Of a stretch of DNA of 64,000 bases, positions 45,227 to 58,295 are shown piece after piece (the first letter of the stretch is position 1; every line of letters begins with the position of its first letter). The DNA lies in the NCBI GenBank assembly GCA_030686995.1, contig CM060709.1:307105857-307169856 (forward strand), in the 5' to 3' direction. The stretch is from Artemisia argyi (lineage: Eukaryota > Streptophyta > Magnoliopsida > Asterales > Asteraceae). A program made the position numbers and the translations under genes. Under the pieces are notes generated by a model, which was not told the origin of the DNA, did no database searches, and saw only the letters and a list, made by a program, of their open reading frames with translations.

Positions 45227-45458
45227 GAGATAATTAGATCTTAGATCCGGTACACCTCAACGTGCGTAGCAGACAATAACTCCCCTCCCTTTGAAAGGCC
45301 AATTAACAGAAGTGATTGTGATCCACCACAAAAACAACACAACGTCATTCATTATTATTCACGTTGTTGTATTTTTCTTCTTTATACACGTCTCTGCAAT
45401 AACCATCATATCTGAACCACCACCAATCATACCTAAACTGATCTAATAATAATCAATC

Positions 45459-48400
45459 ATGCCGTCTGCATACGGTGCTCGATTGACCACGTTCGAGGAC
45501 TCCGAGAAGGAGAGCGAGTGCGGTTACGTCCGTAAGGTATACCTTTCCGATCTAATTAGGTTTTAGATATCCATTTGATTAAATTTATATTGATCTGATC
45601 TGTTTTTATACTCTTATAACTGAATTATTGATCTGATCTGTGTTCACACTGTATCACTGTAACTGAATTTTATTTTTTATTAGTTTCTATAGAAATGAAT
45701 CTGAATTTTTTATTTAACGATCCAGTGGTTGACTCTTTGAATCATTTTATCCTGCTGCGATTAAGTTTAAGAGAAATATACGTCGATATGCCGTTAATAA
45801 CTGTGAAAAGGTGTTGTAGAATTGATTTGATTAAATAATATGTAAGCGGAACTTGTGATATGTTAATTTGATATCTGTAATGTATGTGCACTATCGGATA
45901 TGATTTAACGATCTAGTGGTTAGCTCTATGCCAGTGATCCAGTGGTTGACTATGGGGGTGTTTATTTCGCCTTATGGCTTATTTGGTTTCCGCTTACTTT
46001 TTGTAGCTTATTTTGCAACTTTTTGGCTTACTATGAGATAATAAATAAATATAAGCCGAAAAGTTTCAAAATAAGCCACAAAAAGTGAGCTTATGAAACA
46101 TAAGCGCGAATCCAAATAAGCCATAAGCCGGCTATATAAGCCGAAACAAACGCCCCCTATATATCTGTATGGATTCAATTAATACACGTGAAAAGGTGCT
46201 CTAGGATGGTTGATTAAATAGTCTGTTATCGGAACATGTGTAATGATACGGCTTATGTGATATTAATGCCTGCGACGCGGTTATGTAATGATTGAACTTT
46301 TATAATTTACTGGCTAGATATTTTTGTAAAGGGGTTTGAGTAGTTGGTTTAATAAATCGTGGTGCTTATCTTAATAAATGCGGAGACAATAAAATACAGG
46401 AATCTGTGCTACTTATATGTTATTAAATGAAGAGTCATTATAGTTTATTTCATATATATCCGGATATGTTTTTGTACTAATATTAATGCACAGGAGGTAA
46501 GGAATAGTTATGTTCGGACATTTTAGTATTAGATGAGGTTGTTTAAGTGTCTGTTATCTAAAAGTTATGATGTAGATATTATATGTTAAGTGCTAGTAAT
46601 CAATTGATGGTTAAGCACACTATTTGTAAACCAAATCTCTTAATGACCAACAAGTGAGCTCAGTGAAATTGATTTACAGTTAATGTGATTTGCTTTTTAA
46701 TGGGTAAATAGTTATGATGATATTTAGAACAATATGACAAAGAATACTCGGCTCATGCATTTTTTGAATTTGGCAGGTGTCAGGGCCAGTCGTCATTGCA
46801 GATGGAATGAACGGAGCTGCTATGTATGAACTTGTTCGTGTCGGACACGACAACCTTATTGGGGAGATCATCCGTTTGGAAGGAGATTCTGCTACCATCC
46901 AAGGTATTTTACTTTATATTCTTAGTGGTTGTCATAAACATCGAGAGTATTGGTCATTTGGTGATGGAGTCTGTTATTAACCGTTGACTAGGTCACACAT
47001 TCTTGTATTGTTAGCTTAGAGCGTAATAAAAAGCTTTAAGAAGACGCCGTCTTTTAAGTAACCTCAAGTTTTTTGCTGGCCTAAGCTGGATTTAAGTGGA
47101 TACACTTTTGTAATTTATTATAAATTATAACTATTCTTAAATTGTGTGAACACAAGACATTTATAATCTTGATACTCCCCAAAGATTGCAGGCATCTTTC
47201 ATTTGGGTTGTGTCTGAAATTGATGCATGACTGTGCTGTTTAAAAGATTCCTTTCAGTTTTACCTATTTCCCAGTAACAATCATTACAAAGGCTACTGGC
47301 GAAATTTTTTCACAATACGTATGTCTTAATTGGTATTTTGCGTACTTGATTACTAGTCAAAGACTATTAATAATCTCCGTCCAAAGTTAATTGGGTAGTC
47401 ACATGCTTCTATAAATGATTAACTTATACACATAAGCTGATCAGGAGGAAAACTTGAACAGTCTTTGAGTTGTTGAGTCATTTCTTCAGTCTCTCAATAT
47501 TGATAAAATTATTTGCTGTATTTTAGTTTATGAAGAAACAGCCGGGCTGATGGTGAATGATCCGGTTCTCCGAACACACAAGGTATGTATTTGTACATAA
47601 ATCATTCCGTTTGTGATTACCTCTGTTTGGAACTTACTTGCGGTAATTTCTGTGTGAATTTGCAGCCTCTATCCGTGGAGTTGGGCCCTGGAATTTTGGG
47701 GAACATTTTTGATGGTATTCAGGTTCGTAGGCCGCTTTTAGTTGGACACTTTGTTACAGCTTTATTCGACTGTCTTTTTATATTTCTTATTTAGGAGCTA
47801 ATAAATGCTGTTTTCTCTATGTATTCACTATTCAGAGGCCTTTGAAGACTATTGCAAGAATATCACAGGATGTGTACATTCCCCGTGGTGTATCTGTCCC
47901 AGCTCTTGACAAGGATATACTTTGGGAATTCCAGCCAAAGAAAATTGGTAAACTGTCCCCATTAAACTATCGATGGGTCATTATTTATGTGAAATTTATA
48001 AATGTTTAGTTGATCCTAAATCTAAATGTTTGTTGTGATGTCAGGTGAAGGAGATCTTATCACAGGTGGAGATCTATATGCTGTAAGTCCTAACATCATT
48101 CTTTTTACAGAATTCTTTTTATGCATCCAGAATCTTCGTGTTGTATTAAAGTCTTAGTTTTCTTCTCATTTCTGTGCAGACCGTTTTCGAGAACAGTTTA
48201 GTGGAACATCGCATTGCTCTACCTCCTGATGCCATGGGAAAAGTAACATATGTTGCACCAGCTGGTCAATACTCATTAGAGGTCTTTCTATCAAACCCCT
48301 TTTGCCATCTTGACCACTCTTTCTAATATTATTTTCATGTTTCCATGCATAGGCATCTTGCATGACTCTTTTTATGATGATTTAGCGTCATTGGTGTAAA

Positions 48401-51400
48401 CTAGCACATGCATGGCTATCTGTAGTGTAGCAATCAATTGAGCGCTAAGATGTGTTAATTATATCATAGGAAAAGAAAGATGTTTTCTGCATTCTTGTTG
48501 TGGAGTGTGGACTCAATCACTATAAAAGCACCTATGTTAATATGAATATTTAAGTTGGTATATAAAGATCATGTCAATTGAGATAGTGGACTACTAGACT
48601 ATGACAAACCAGGCTGCTTTATGCCAGGTAAAAACTGTTGGGCCTGTGTAAAATATAAACGTATTTGTCATACCAAATTGTTTTCTGCGAATTTATGTTA
48701 GTGTTTAGTGTTGGGCGTACATTATAACTGCATAGTCCATTTGAGACATGTATAATCTTGTACATGTGGGATCCTGAGTATCAACTATTTTTCTGTTTAT
48801 ACAGGACACTGTCTTGGAGCTTGAGTTTCAAGGTGTCAAAAAACAATTTACCATGCTTCAGGTTTTATATTTTTCTTTTTCAAACATGATGATCAAGTAT
48901 ATTTGAGTTTCTAATAGTAATTATACATGCGATTTCTTATTTCTATTTTCATTATATTCACAGACTTGGCCCGTACGTACACCTAGGCCTGTTGCATCAA
49001 AGCTTGCTGCTGATACTCCTCTTCTTACTGGACAGGTATCTAACAGTATATTATAAAGCATTTATATTTATTTAGCTTGTTTATTAAGTCCTAATAAAAA
49101 GGTATCTACTGTTGATCAATCAGCTTGTTTATATAGTCCTAATCATATATTCTATGTGCTAGCGTGTTCTTGATGCCCTTTTCCCCTCTGTGCTTGGCGG
49201 GACATGTGCCATTCCTGGTGCTTTTGGCTGTGGTAAAACTGTTATTAGTCAAGCTCTATCTAAGGTATGGATGTATATTGTTTTGTCACTTGATTCAATA
49301 ATTAGATGCTGATATTATTTCCATATTCACTGTTTTACCTTCATTATGCAGTACTCAAATTCGGACACTGTTGTTTATGTTGGTTGCGGAGAAAGAGGAA
49401 ATGAAATGGCAGAAGTACGTCTCACTGAATATATTATTCTTTTGTTTCATTTGTCGATGTATGCATCTTTACTAATGTTATATGATTACTTTGCAGGTTC
49501 TTATGGATTTCCCTCAGTTGACAATGACATTGCCTGACGGACGTGAAGAATCTGTCATGAAGCGTACAACACTTGTGGCCAACACTTCTAACATGCCTGT
49601 GGCTGCTCGTGAGGCTTCAATCTATACAGGTGACACCACTTTGAATATTCTCTTTTTCAAATTCATTAGTAGTCTTTCAGGATACCAAAGTTCTAATTGA
49701 ATTTCATTTTATTAATATTCAGGAATTACCATTGCTGAATACTTCAGAGATATGGGGTACAATGTCAGTATGATGGCAGACTCTACCTCACGTTGGGCAG
49801 AGGCATTGCGTGAAATTTCTGGTCGTTTGGTACGTTTTCAGTTTCACAACAATCTTTACTGCTTATTCTAGTTTATTTTATTTGTTGTAGTGATCTCTGT
49901 TCCCTGTACGGAACATAAATTAGACATTTACTGTATATATGATGTGCCTCTTTGTTGGTGGAAGAATTCTTTTGAGTTTCACTCTGGTTTACTTTTCACT
50001 TACGTAGTCAAAGCCAAAGAAATCTTTAAATTACTGACCGGGTAAAAATATTTGTTGATGGAGTAATTGTGTGAGTTTTGTTTTATGTTTTTTACAGGCA
50101 GAAATGCCCGCAGATAGTGGTTATCCTGCATATTTGGCAGCACGTTTGGCATCCTTCTATGAACGTGCTGGTAAAGTAAAGTGTCTTGGTGGACCAGAAC
50201 GTGATGGTAGTGTCACAATTGTTGGTGCTGTTTCTCCTCCTGGTGGAGATTTCTCAGATCCTGTTACATCTGCTACCCTCAGTATTGTTCAGGTATATTT
50301 TATTTTATTTTATTTCTGAGTATTAAGGCTTATTCAGTTACACTTTTCTTTGGTTTGTGGTAATGAATATGTAATCGGAAGTTATTGATAATGTAAGCCA
50401 TTGCACATTTTGTCAGGTTTTCTGGGGTTTAGATAAGAAGCTTGCCCAGAGGAAGCATTTTCCATCTGTAAACTGGCTTATCTCCTACTCAAAGTACTCA
50501 ACGGTGCGTTGTAGAAATGATCACACTAAGTTGTCATTTTTTCCACCTTGTTATATTTTCTTTCTTACTAAAGATGTATTGCTTATTCAGGCTCTAGAAT
50601 CCTTCTATGAGAAGTTTGATTCAGATTTCATCGACATTAGGACAAAGGCTCGTGAGGTGCTCCAGAGAGAAGATGATCTTAATGAAATTGTCCAGGTTGG
50701 TTGCCTTTTACTTTATGTCGTTTACTTAAATTTGGAGTGAAGTAAAAATACTTTTATTGTTTGATATTCAATGTAATATGCATATTTTATATGGAGTAAT
50801 TGTTGTTTCAGCTTGTGGGTAAAGATGCTTTGGCTGAATCAGATAAGATTACTTTAGAAACTGCAAAACTTTTGAGGGAAGACTATCTTGCTCAAAATGC
50901 ATTCACACCGTAAGTAACCTACACACCCCTCTTTTTTCTCACACTAATTTGTGTTTTACCATGTGCGCTTAAAACTTCTATATCGCAACGATGACAGATA
51001 TGATAAGTACTGCCCCTTCTACAAGTCTGTATGGATGATGCGCAATATTATCCATTTCTACAATCTAGCTAACCAGGTGAGCCATCCTCTGTTTTAATGA
51101 TAGGATAGTAGTTTGCTTTTTGGGTTTGTGATACAAGCATGTAATCTTGTTATATATTGTAGTCCGTGGAAAGAGGAGCTGGCATGGATGGCCAGAAGAT
51201 TACTTACTCACTCATCAAACATCGTTTGGGTGATCTATTCTACCGATTAGTGTAAGTGAAATTGCCATAAAACAATACTCACATTGTGGTCATTGAGCCC
51301 TGAATCCCCTGATCTAATCTGGTGCACTGAAATATTTATAACAGGTCTCAGAAGTTTGAGGACCCAGCTGAAGGTGAGGATGTTCTTACTGGAAAATTCA

Positions 51401-51459
51401 AGAAGCTATACGAAGATCTTACTGCTGGTTTCCGCAACCTTGAGGATGAAACCCGGTAA
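45459..51459 (+). CDS. VHA-A: V-type proton ATPase catalytic subunit A, copy 2
   Basis: This is the second complete tandem copy, in the same orientation as copy 1. Twenty exons with exactly the same lengths join in frame: 45459-45536, 46777-46903, 47527-47582, 47666-47722, 47836-47947, 48045-48082, 48180-48281, 48805-48861, 48964-49035, 49163-49264, 49352-49414, 49497-49629, 49723-49829, 50098-50292, 50417-50503, 50591-50695, 50812-50909, 50998-51076, 51163-51251, 51345-51459. They give 623 aa. The P-loop, GERGNEM and [10 protein letters not shown] motifs are identical to copy 1. I count seven residue differences (copy 1 to copy 2): G38N, G117Q, P150T, E184A, H186Q, K190E, A557S. Splice sites are GT-AG and I see no lesion. 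Intron 1 (1240 nt) contains a Tourist-like MITE that copy 1 lacks. A possible poly(A) signal AATAAATAATGAATGAA lies near 51812. Confidence 0.97.
45954..46157. mobile_element. Tourist/Harbinger-like MITE in VHA-A copy 2 intron 1
   Basis: A 204-bp foldback element has ends GGGGGTGTTTATTTCGCC and the complement of GGGGGCGTTTGTTTCGGC, with TAT repeated on both sides. It is in the same family as 4494, 20726 and 54768. It is absent from the matching intron of copy 1, so it inserted after the gene duplication or was lost from copy 1. Confidence 0.85.
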
Positions 51460-51906
51460 ACACAGGACACGTAATTACGTTATTTGAAGATGAAACCCAG
51501 TGGCGATTTTCATCTATTAAGTGTCAGAGTCAGCGTGGAGCCATTCGGGGAAGGTGTGCTGTTTCTTGGTGCATCATGAAAGAAAGGGTTTGTTGTTAGT
51601 AGTTTTGATTTATTTATTATTCAAAGGGTGTTGTTCAATATCCATTTGTGTTTAGCTATTATAATTATTTCTGCATCGCTCGGGTTTTTCTTGGGCATTT
51701 TGTGTCTTGAGAGTTGAAATAAGCAGAGCTGCATGTAGATGTATCGGACAACTGCTCTCGGAACTGAAGTTGGTGGTACTTTTGCCTTATTTTTTTTACT
51801 TGTCAGTATGAATAAATAATGAATGAAGCAAGGATTTTGAGTAGCTTTTTTAAGGTCCATATGCTGTGACCATTTTTCATATTTCTAAATGATCTGTTTG
51901 TCATAT
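51460..51906. other. 3' UTR of VHA-A copy 2
   Basis: Patches match the 3' UTR of copy 1 (TTATTTGAAGATGAAA, GCATTTTGTGTCTTGAGAG). No other feature is seen. Confidence 0.6.
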
Positions 51907-51914
51907 GTAGTGGT

Positions 51915-52393
51915 TAGGGGTGAAAACGAAACGAGCCGAGCCCAAGCCTGCCAGAGCTCGAGCTCGGCTCGTTTATATATATAAAGCTCGAGCTCGTTTC
52001 GAGCCTTATATTTAGAGCTCGAGCTCGGCTCGTGAAAATTTTCCCAAGCTCGAGCTCGGGCTCGGGCTCGAACAATTTATATGAAGTTTTCAAAAAAACA
52101 AAGTTCCAATAGAGCTCGGCTCGTTAAATTACATAAGGCTCGAGCTCGTTTACTACTTTTAAGCTCGTTTATACGTATAGACATTATATATACGTATATA
52201 TTTCTAGGGCTCGTTTAGGCTCGCGAGCCTACTCGAGCTTTTTGTGTAGAGCTCGGTCTCGAGCTCGATTATTAAATGAGCTCAAACTTAGGCTCGAGCT
52301 CGGGCTCGAGCTCGTTTAGGCTCGGCTCGTTCGAGCTTTTTACCGATCTGATCCCGAGCTTTTCACGAGCGGCTCGGCTCGTTTCCACCCCTA
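51915..52393. mobile_element. hAT-like foldback MITE built of GAGCTCGAGCTCGG repeats
   Basis: A 479-bp element has ends TAGGGGTGAAAACGA and the complement of TAGGGGTGGAAACGA, with a perfect 8-bp duplication GTAGTGGT (51907-51914 and 52394-52401). The interior is GAGCTCGAGCTCGGCTCG-type degenerate repeats, themselves palindromic. It sits just after the 3' end of VHA-A copy 2. Confidence 0.88.
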
Positions 52394-52629
52394 GTAGTGG
52401 TCACTTGTTGCAGATTTTGGGCTCATTTGTGTGATATAACCTTCTCTTTTAACAGGGGCAAACAAAATCAAACTTTCACTAATTAAGTTTTCTGCTTAAT
52501 CATGGTCACTGTACATTTGATTTTGCCTTTAAAGAAAGTCCTTTTCAAGTCAAGACAAGACTTGTAAAGGTTTATGATATATACTTCATACTTCTGTATC
52601 ACGTCTCTTATTGGGAATTTTTCATTTCA

Positions 52630-52880
52630 AAAAATGAATTCATATCTTATTTAGTAATAATTTTATTTAAAAAAAAATTATTTTCTTATTAGGTAATATT
52701 TTATATTTATCCATAACACAAGTAGAAGATAAATACAAAAAATATAGATAAGATGTAATTAATAATAGTATTAAAATTTTTAAATAATTATCTTTAATAA
52801 TAAAAAACTATAATTAAATATCATAAATCAAACAAAACAAATATTAAATTAGCTAGAACTTTTAATGTGACATGCATCCG
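52630..52880 (+). mobile_element. Helitron-like interior, 3' end lost
   Basis: The AT-rich interior, with TTATTAGGTAATATTTTA, CACAAGTAGAAGATAAATAC and ATAAATCAAACAAAACAAAT, aligns with the element at 63168-63578 and, inverted, with 2511-2760. The hairpin and CTAG end are not recognisable here. Confidence 0.5.
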
Positions 52881-53380
52881 TTTTTTTTAAACTTTTTGAT
52901 GATTTTATAAGAATGCAATGCAGTGATATGCTCGGAATAAGGAAGCATCTGTTAACAACTGAACTTGCTTTATTTCATTTCTTTTGTTGGGAATAAAATT
53001 CCATGTGAATGCTTTCTTTTACACTGAAATTGAGAGAATTTTTGGAAAAATTGTCTTTTTTTTTGGGTAAAGAATTTTTGGAAAAATAGTCAATTAGCGC
53101 ATCATCGTTTTTCCTCAAAAAAAGTTTAAACCGGTGGTAAAACTTTGATCTCGTGTACCCTTTTTGGTTACCGACTGACCATTCCATAAAGATATAGCTT
53201 TAATACGAGACATTGAGAAAAATGCGTCTACTTATATAAAAAATTATTGGTATATGCAAATTCTTTATCTATTTTAAACATAAAAAATGTCAACATCTTA
53301 GCTTTACACATTTACACATAAAACTACGAAATAAATCCAGCATAAACATCGCCATAAGATTTTAATAGAAACTTGGGCGT
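52881..53380. other. AT-rich intergenic DNA
   Basis: No gene, RNA or named repeat is recognised between the Helitron-like remnant and the Stowaway-like remnant. Confidence 0.4.
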
Positions 53381-53391
53381 AAAACTTGATA

Positions 53392-53525
53392 CCCCCTCTG
53401 CCTCAAAATAATTGTCTTTAGACATTTTAAAAAAAAAATGTTACTACTTAACTATTTTAGTAGTGAAAAATTAAATTAATACATTTATAAAAACGTAAAA
53501 TATTAATTTGAAACGGAAGGAGTAA
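53392..53525. mobile_element. Stowaway-like MITE remnant
   Basis: CCCCCTCTGCCTCAAAATAA at the left and TTTGAAACGGAAGGAGTA at the right are degenerate Stowaway ends, with about 134 bp between them, a shorter interior than in the 29387 copy. It lies some 260 nt upstream of the reticulon-like ATG. Confidence 0.55.
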
Positions 53526-53787
53526 TTAAACTTTTAACAAAAAGTCAAACACTACAACAAAAATAACAGCTGGGCATGAAAAGAAAGACCACTTTTTGAA
53601 TAAGCACAAAACACCTTTTTATACACCCTGATTTAAAGTAGTTTCCAAATTCAAACCAAACAAGTAAAAAATAAACTTCTTCAACTACTATTCCAAATTC
53701 CAGACTCTAAACAAAACAACAACTAATAAACTACTCCGTACTAGTAATAATAAGCACTTCTAATCAAATCACCAGTCAACAACCACC

Positions 53788-54046
53788 ATGGACGACCACC
53801 CTCCCACCGTAACAACCGAAAACGACGACGTATTAAACAACAAAAAGAAGAAAGGATCGTCACCGTCATCAGCAGCAGTGATGGGAAAAGGCAAACCGTT
53901 GATAATTGGAATGTGTGGTACGTTGATCTACTATCATTGCGCTTATCGTAACTCAAGCCTTGTGTCGCTTATTTCCGATGTGTTTATCGTACTGCTGTGT
54001 TCGCTCGCTATACTCGGGTTGTTGTTCCGCCAAATGAACATTCAGT

Positions 54047-54097
<51 letters not shown>

Positions 54098-57000
54098 CAT
54101 ATGATTAGGTTCATGTATATAATATGTTTATTGAGTAGAGATCCGGTGAGAAGAAAACTTAAAATGCATCGACTTGAATTAGATGCATCTCAAATAGTTT
54201 CAAAAGTGATTTTAAAGTGAAAACAATGCAAAGTAGTACTGGCAACAAATTTGACTCGCAGGGGAGGAAAAACACATTGGGTTCGCCTAACTTGATGAAA
54301 TGCGTCTAATATATGTATATGCATCTAATCGTTTGCTGGAAAATATATTAGGGTGCATCTAATTCAAGTCGATGCATCTGAAATGTGTGGTTATAGTTAT
54401 TTCTCATCCTTCTCATTTGATCCTAAGTCTGTATTTGTTTTGTAAAGTTTTAGATAATTAAACAATTTTATCTATAATGATGCGTGTTTCTGCTGATGAT
54501 TTAGTTATATATTTTCGGCGTATAAAATTTTAACTGAATTTTTTGATTGATTATAACATGTTATTTTGGCCCAATTTTTAGGTTATGTTTTGTGTATGCT
54601 TCGGTTACGATTGGACCAATTATTAACTATGTTTCTGCTGGTGATACAATGACAGTTAATTTAATCTTCACCATTTTTTTATTTTTTTTTTCTCTCTGGC
54701 GTATTAAATTTTAACTGAGCATTTTGATTTGATCTCTGGTTCTTCTGCTGAATTAAGTTTTTTATTAAGGGGTGTTTGTTTCTGCTTATATAGCGGGCTT
54801 ATGACTTATGTGGTTTTCGGCTTATGTTTCATAAGCTCACCTTTTGTGGCTTATTTTGAAACTTTTCGGCTTATATAAGTTTATTATGACATGATGAGCT
54901 TATATAAGCCGACAAGTTTCAAAATAAGTCACAAAAAGTGAGCTTATGAAACATAAGCCTAAAACCACATAAGCTATAAGCCCGCTATATAAGCCAAAAC
55001 AAACACCCCCTTAGACATTTATTAGGTTGTAATGGGTGTATTCGATTATGATTGGAATGATTATGATCTCTGTTTCCGATGATGATTATAATAAAATTTG
55101 ACTTATTTCATGATATGAGACAAGTGTTAGGGATCGGCTTATGTAATAGAGTTGATCCGCTAAGGTATTATTAAGCGGCGGTTTGAGATTATAATTAAAC
55201 GTTTATGATGTTTGTTTTGGGTGATGATTTAGTTATGTATTGGCCAAACATGTTGAAAGTTGATTTTCCACAATTGTTAGGTTGTTAGTGTGCATCTGAT
55301 CGTAATAATTGTATCGATTATTATGTATGTTTCTGCTAATGATTTGGTTTTGTATCTCTCAAATACAAAGACAGTTGATTTTCCTCATTTTTTAAAAGTT
55401 TTAACATCTGGTTATAGGTAAAAAATTGGATGGATTAGGATATATGTTTCAGTTGGTGATTTAATTATGTATTAAATAGACGCGATAACTGTTGAGTTCC
55501 CCCGATTCAGAGGTTTTAAAATCTGCGTACAGTTAAACTATTGGATAGATATGTATTGAACAAATGTGATGATCCATAGTTTTTAGGTTTTTAGTTGTAT
55601 CTGGTTACGACTTACGAGTGAACAAGTGGATCGATTGTGTTAGGATTAGTTGAGATTTCATTTTGGAGGTTTTGTTGTGTTTATAGTGTGATTTTGATGT
55701 TGCAGAGTTCCAGTGGATCCTTTAGAATGGCAGATATCTCAGGATACTGCCAATAGTCTCTTTGCGTGTTTGGCTAATACTGTAGGTGCTACTGAATCAG
55801 TTCTTAGGGTTGCTGCAACCGGACACGACAAACGCCTGTTTCTGAAGGTAATAATCCTACAGTATCCATTTTGTATAACCTTGTGTGCTAGTTTAAAAGC
55901 TCCCTTGTCGCTGCAACAGTATATTTTCTATCCTCATGCTGTGCCTAAAACGAATAAAAGGAACTGTCTGAAATATCTCTGAAATCGTCCTCATTTTATG
56001 CTAAGCGATAGGGGGTAAAAAACCTAGTTTAAGAATGTGCAATACGTGTGAGACGTTCTTGAGACACTGGTATTCTTCTGTCATTGCAGAAATTCTCAGC
56101 TCCATTGATTTCTTTTTGATATCTATTTCAACCGCCTGTACAGTTTAATCAAATAAACAATGAGGCGATTAACTTGCATGATTAACTGTTGCTTGAAAAT
56201 TAGGAACCAATGTGCTAAGCACGTGTGTAAGGGTTAAATTGATGACATGCTTAGAGATAGATGGTATGTGGACTATAGTTAAATTGATGTTATTTCGGGC
56301 AAACTTGCTAGAACTCATAATAGAGAGGTTGGAAATTGTACTAATGACGTCCATGTAGCTAAGGGCTATACATAGAGTTAGAGGCATAAAAATAGCTATC
56401 AACAAAAACATTGCAAGTTTTGAAACAGAAAGTGGTTCTAAACTAGTTGTAAACTACTTAAATGCATTAAAAGCAATTGGTATCCATCTTGGTATATCAG
56501 TATCTACATCTCTAAAATTAAAACTACCTTGCCTAATAACCATTTATAGATAAGCTGATATAATGGCCAACATCCTAGACAATGAAGTAACAATTATAGA
56601 ACATGTTAACTTTATGAATATCTACGTGTTTAAATAGTCTCTTAGACCACCTTAAACACCTCTTGAGCATTGTCAGTTAGACCAGAGGCATAGGTACAAC
56701 AGTTCCTGCATAAATGTTGTGATTCTCCATTCTCTGAGCTTCTGGTGTCATATTAGGAAACCATAATACTGAAAATAGATTACATGAAAGCATATGTTTG
56801 CTGTGTTAAGTAGATATTTTTCACTGCACATCTGTCATTTTCTTTTGACTGTGTTGTACTATTTTCTGCTTTTTCTCCAGATAGATTGTTTTAGATCAAT
56901 AATTATAGTAATCATGTTTATAATTCCTAATAGGTGGTTGCCTTTCTATATACACTATCAGCTTTGGGAAGATTGGTCTCGGGTGTTACTGTTGCTTATG

Positions 57001-57203
57001 CCGGTATGTGCCAAATTGATTTATAATTGAGATATTAGAATTTCTGCTCGTTTTATACTCCAAATTGATCTGTTACCTTGATAACAGGAGTGAGCTTGTT
57101 TTGTCTGTACATACTCGCTGAAAATTCATCATTGTTTGGCTCGTGCTCATCAAAATTTAGCTGGAGAAGAGATTGTCCTAATGACGTAGTAGACAATTCA
57201 TAG
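53788..57203 (+). CDS. reticulon-like membrane protein (RTNLB22/23-like)
   Basis: Plant reticulon-like (RTNLB) proteins shape tubular ER through hydrophobic hairpins. Four exons join in frame: 53788-54044, 55706-55847, 56934-57003, 57088-57203, giving 194 aa. The N-terminus is polar with a KKKKG stretch. It is followed by a hydrophobic hairpin (GKPLIIGMCGTLIYYHCAY, then LISDVFIVLLCSLAILGLLF, about residues 31-82). A conserved-looking linker VPVDPLEWQISQDTANSL leads to ATGHDKRLFLKVVAFLYTLS and a second hydrophobic region LGRLVSGVTVAYAGVSLFCL. The protein ends with a short polar tail. This layout fits the small, divergent Arabidopsis RTNLB22/23 group as I remember it. The family call is firmer than the subtype. 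The first intron (1661 nt) begins with about 45 T right after the donor and carries two MITEs. Confidence 0.8.
54050..54094. repeat. poly(T) tract at the 5' end of reticulon intron 1
   Basis: About 45 T directly follow the GTGAG donor of intron 1. A U-rich run here could bind intron-recognition proteins, or be simple slippage. Confidence 0.9.
54137..54425. mobile_element. foldback MITE (GCATCGACTTGAATTAGATG family) in reticulon intron 1
   Basis: The left arm GATCCGGTGAGAAGAAAAC with ATGCATCGACTTGAATTAGA is mirrored by TCTAATTCAAGTCGATGCAT and CTCATTTGATCC on the right. It is homologous to 43178-43512. Confidence 0.75.
54768..55009. mobile_element. Tourist/Harbinger-like MITE in reticulon intron 1
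   Basis: A 242-bp foldback element has AGGGGTGTTTGTTTCTGC at the left and the complement of GGGGGTGTTTGTTTTGGC at the right, with TTA on both sides. Same family as 4494, 20726 and 45954. Confidence 0.83.
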
Positions 57204-58295
57204 TTTCTACAATTGATGCATGTTCTGTGAAGTACCCATCTTATCTGTTCTTGTATTTGTGGGATGAAGGATTCTGAATGGGTTTATGTTAGAAAGCCTT
57301 CCTAGAATTGTGTATTCAACGTCATTTCAGAGTCGACATCAAGACATGTTTGGTCCGAGGTGATCCTTGAAGCTTTTTTGTAGTTACTACTGTTTGCAGA
57401 GGTTTAGTGGTGAATAAGTTCTTTGGATAAACCATGTTATATTTGCTTATAAAACATGACCTCTTACAGGAACAACAATGTAAACTTGCTATCTGTGTCC
57501 CGCACTGTACATATGAGAGTATGGAATTTTTGGTAAATCTAGAGTGTGCTGGTGAGTTGTTTCTTGTTTTGTTCTTTCTTGTGCTTTTCAAATCTAAAGT
57601 TTGGCCGACTGAATTGGCATTGTTACTGTTGTCTTCATGGAAAACATGTGTATGTACAAATGTGGTGAAGAAAACCCAAGAAAATTCAAGGTTTAGAGCT
57701 TGTGTTTGCATACTTCTTTACATCGGTTTGATATGAGTAAACACTTCAATTGTTTCTTTCATTTCACAAATTTTTTACATTGGTGTGATGTAAGTAAACA
57801 CTACAGTTGGAATAATTGCATTTCACAAACCGCATGGATTAATTTCTTTTCTTGGTCCATTTTCCCTCTTCCATTTCGTTGACTACCGTACTACCAACAC
57901 ACCTCGCACATCCTACCCTCAAAACTAATGTGTTTATGATCTCAGACATGTAAAATATCATTGATCATTTCGAGTTCTGATTATTATAGAAACCTGTACA
58001 AGCACCGTGCTACACGTTGTAAGCTTTGGAGGGATGACCACCATGTGATGAAAAAAGAAACGTACAAACATACTAGCATATTAGCATATAGCGAGAATCA
58101 GCATACCTTCATACAAAAACTTGAAAGAGGGTCAGGTCAAACATGATTCCCTTAAGCAAAATTCAAAGGGACATGTTTAAGGCGTTCTCATCTTGATTAG
58201 GAAAAAACGAAACATTTTGTTACATTAACAAGACAGGTTGAAACTAGGTTATAATTCTGAAAGCATCAACCATTGCACTATTATTATTATTATTA
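57204..58295. other. convergent 3' region between reticulon-like and carrier genes
   Basis: This holds the 3' UTR of the plus-strand reticulon-like gene and that of the minus-strand carrier, which converge. A TAT(TAT)n run lies at about 58280-58300. The overlapping open frames near 57320-57740 on both strands have no family motifs. Confidence 0.5.

Noticed and set aside
57322..57740. Overlapping open frames on both strands
   Set aside because: They lie in the 3' region between convergent genes, without motifs or splice support.
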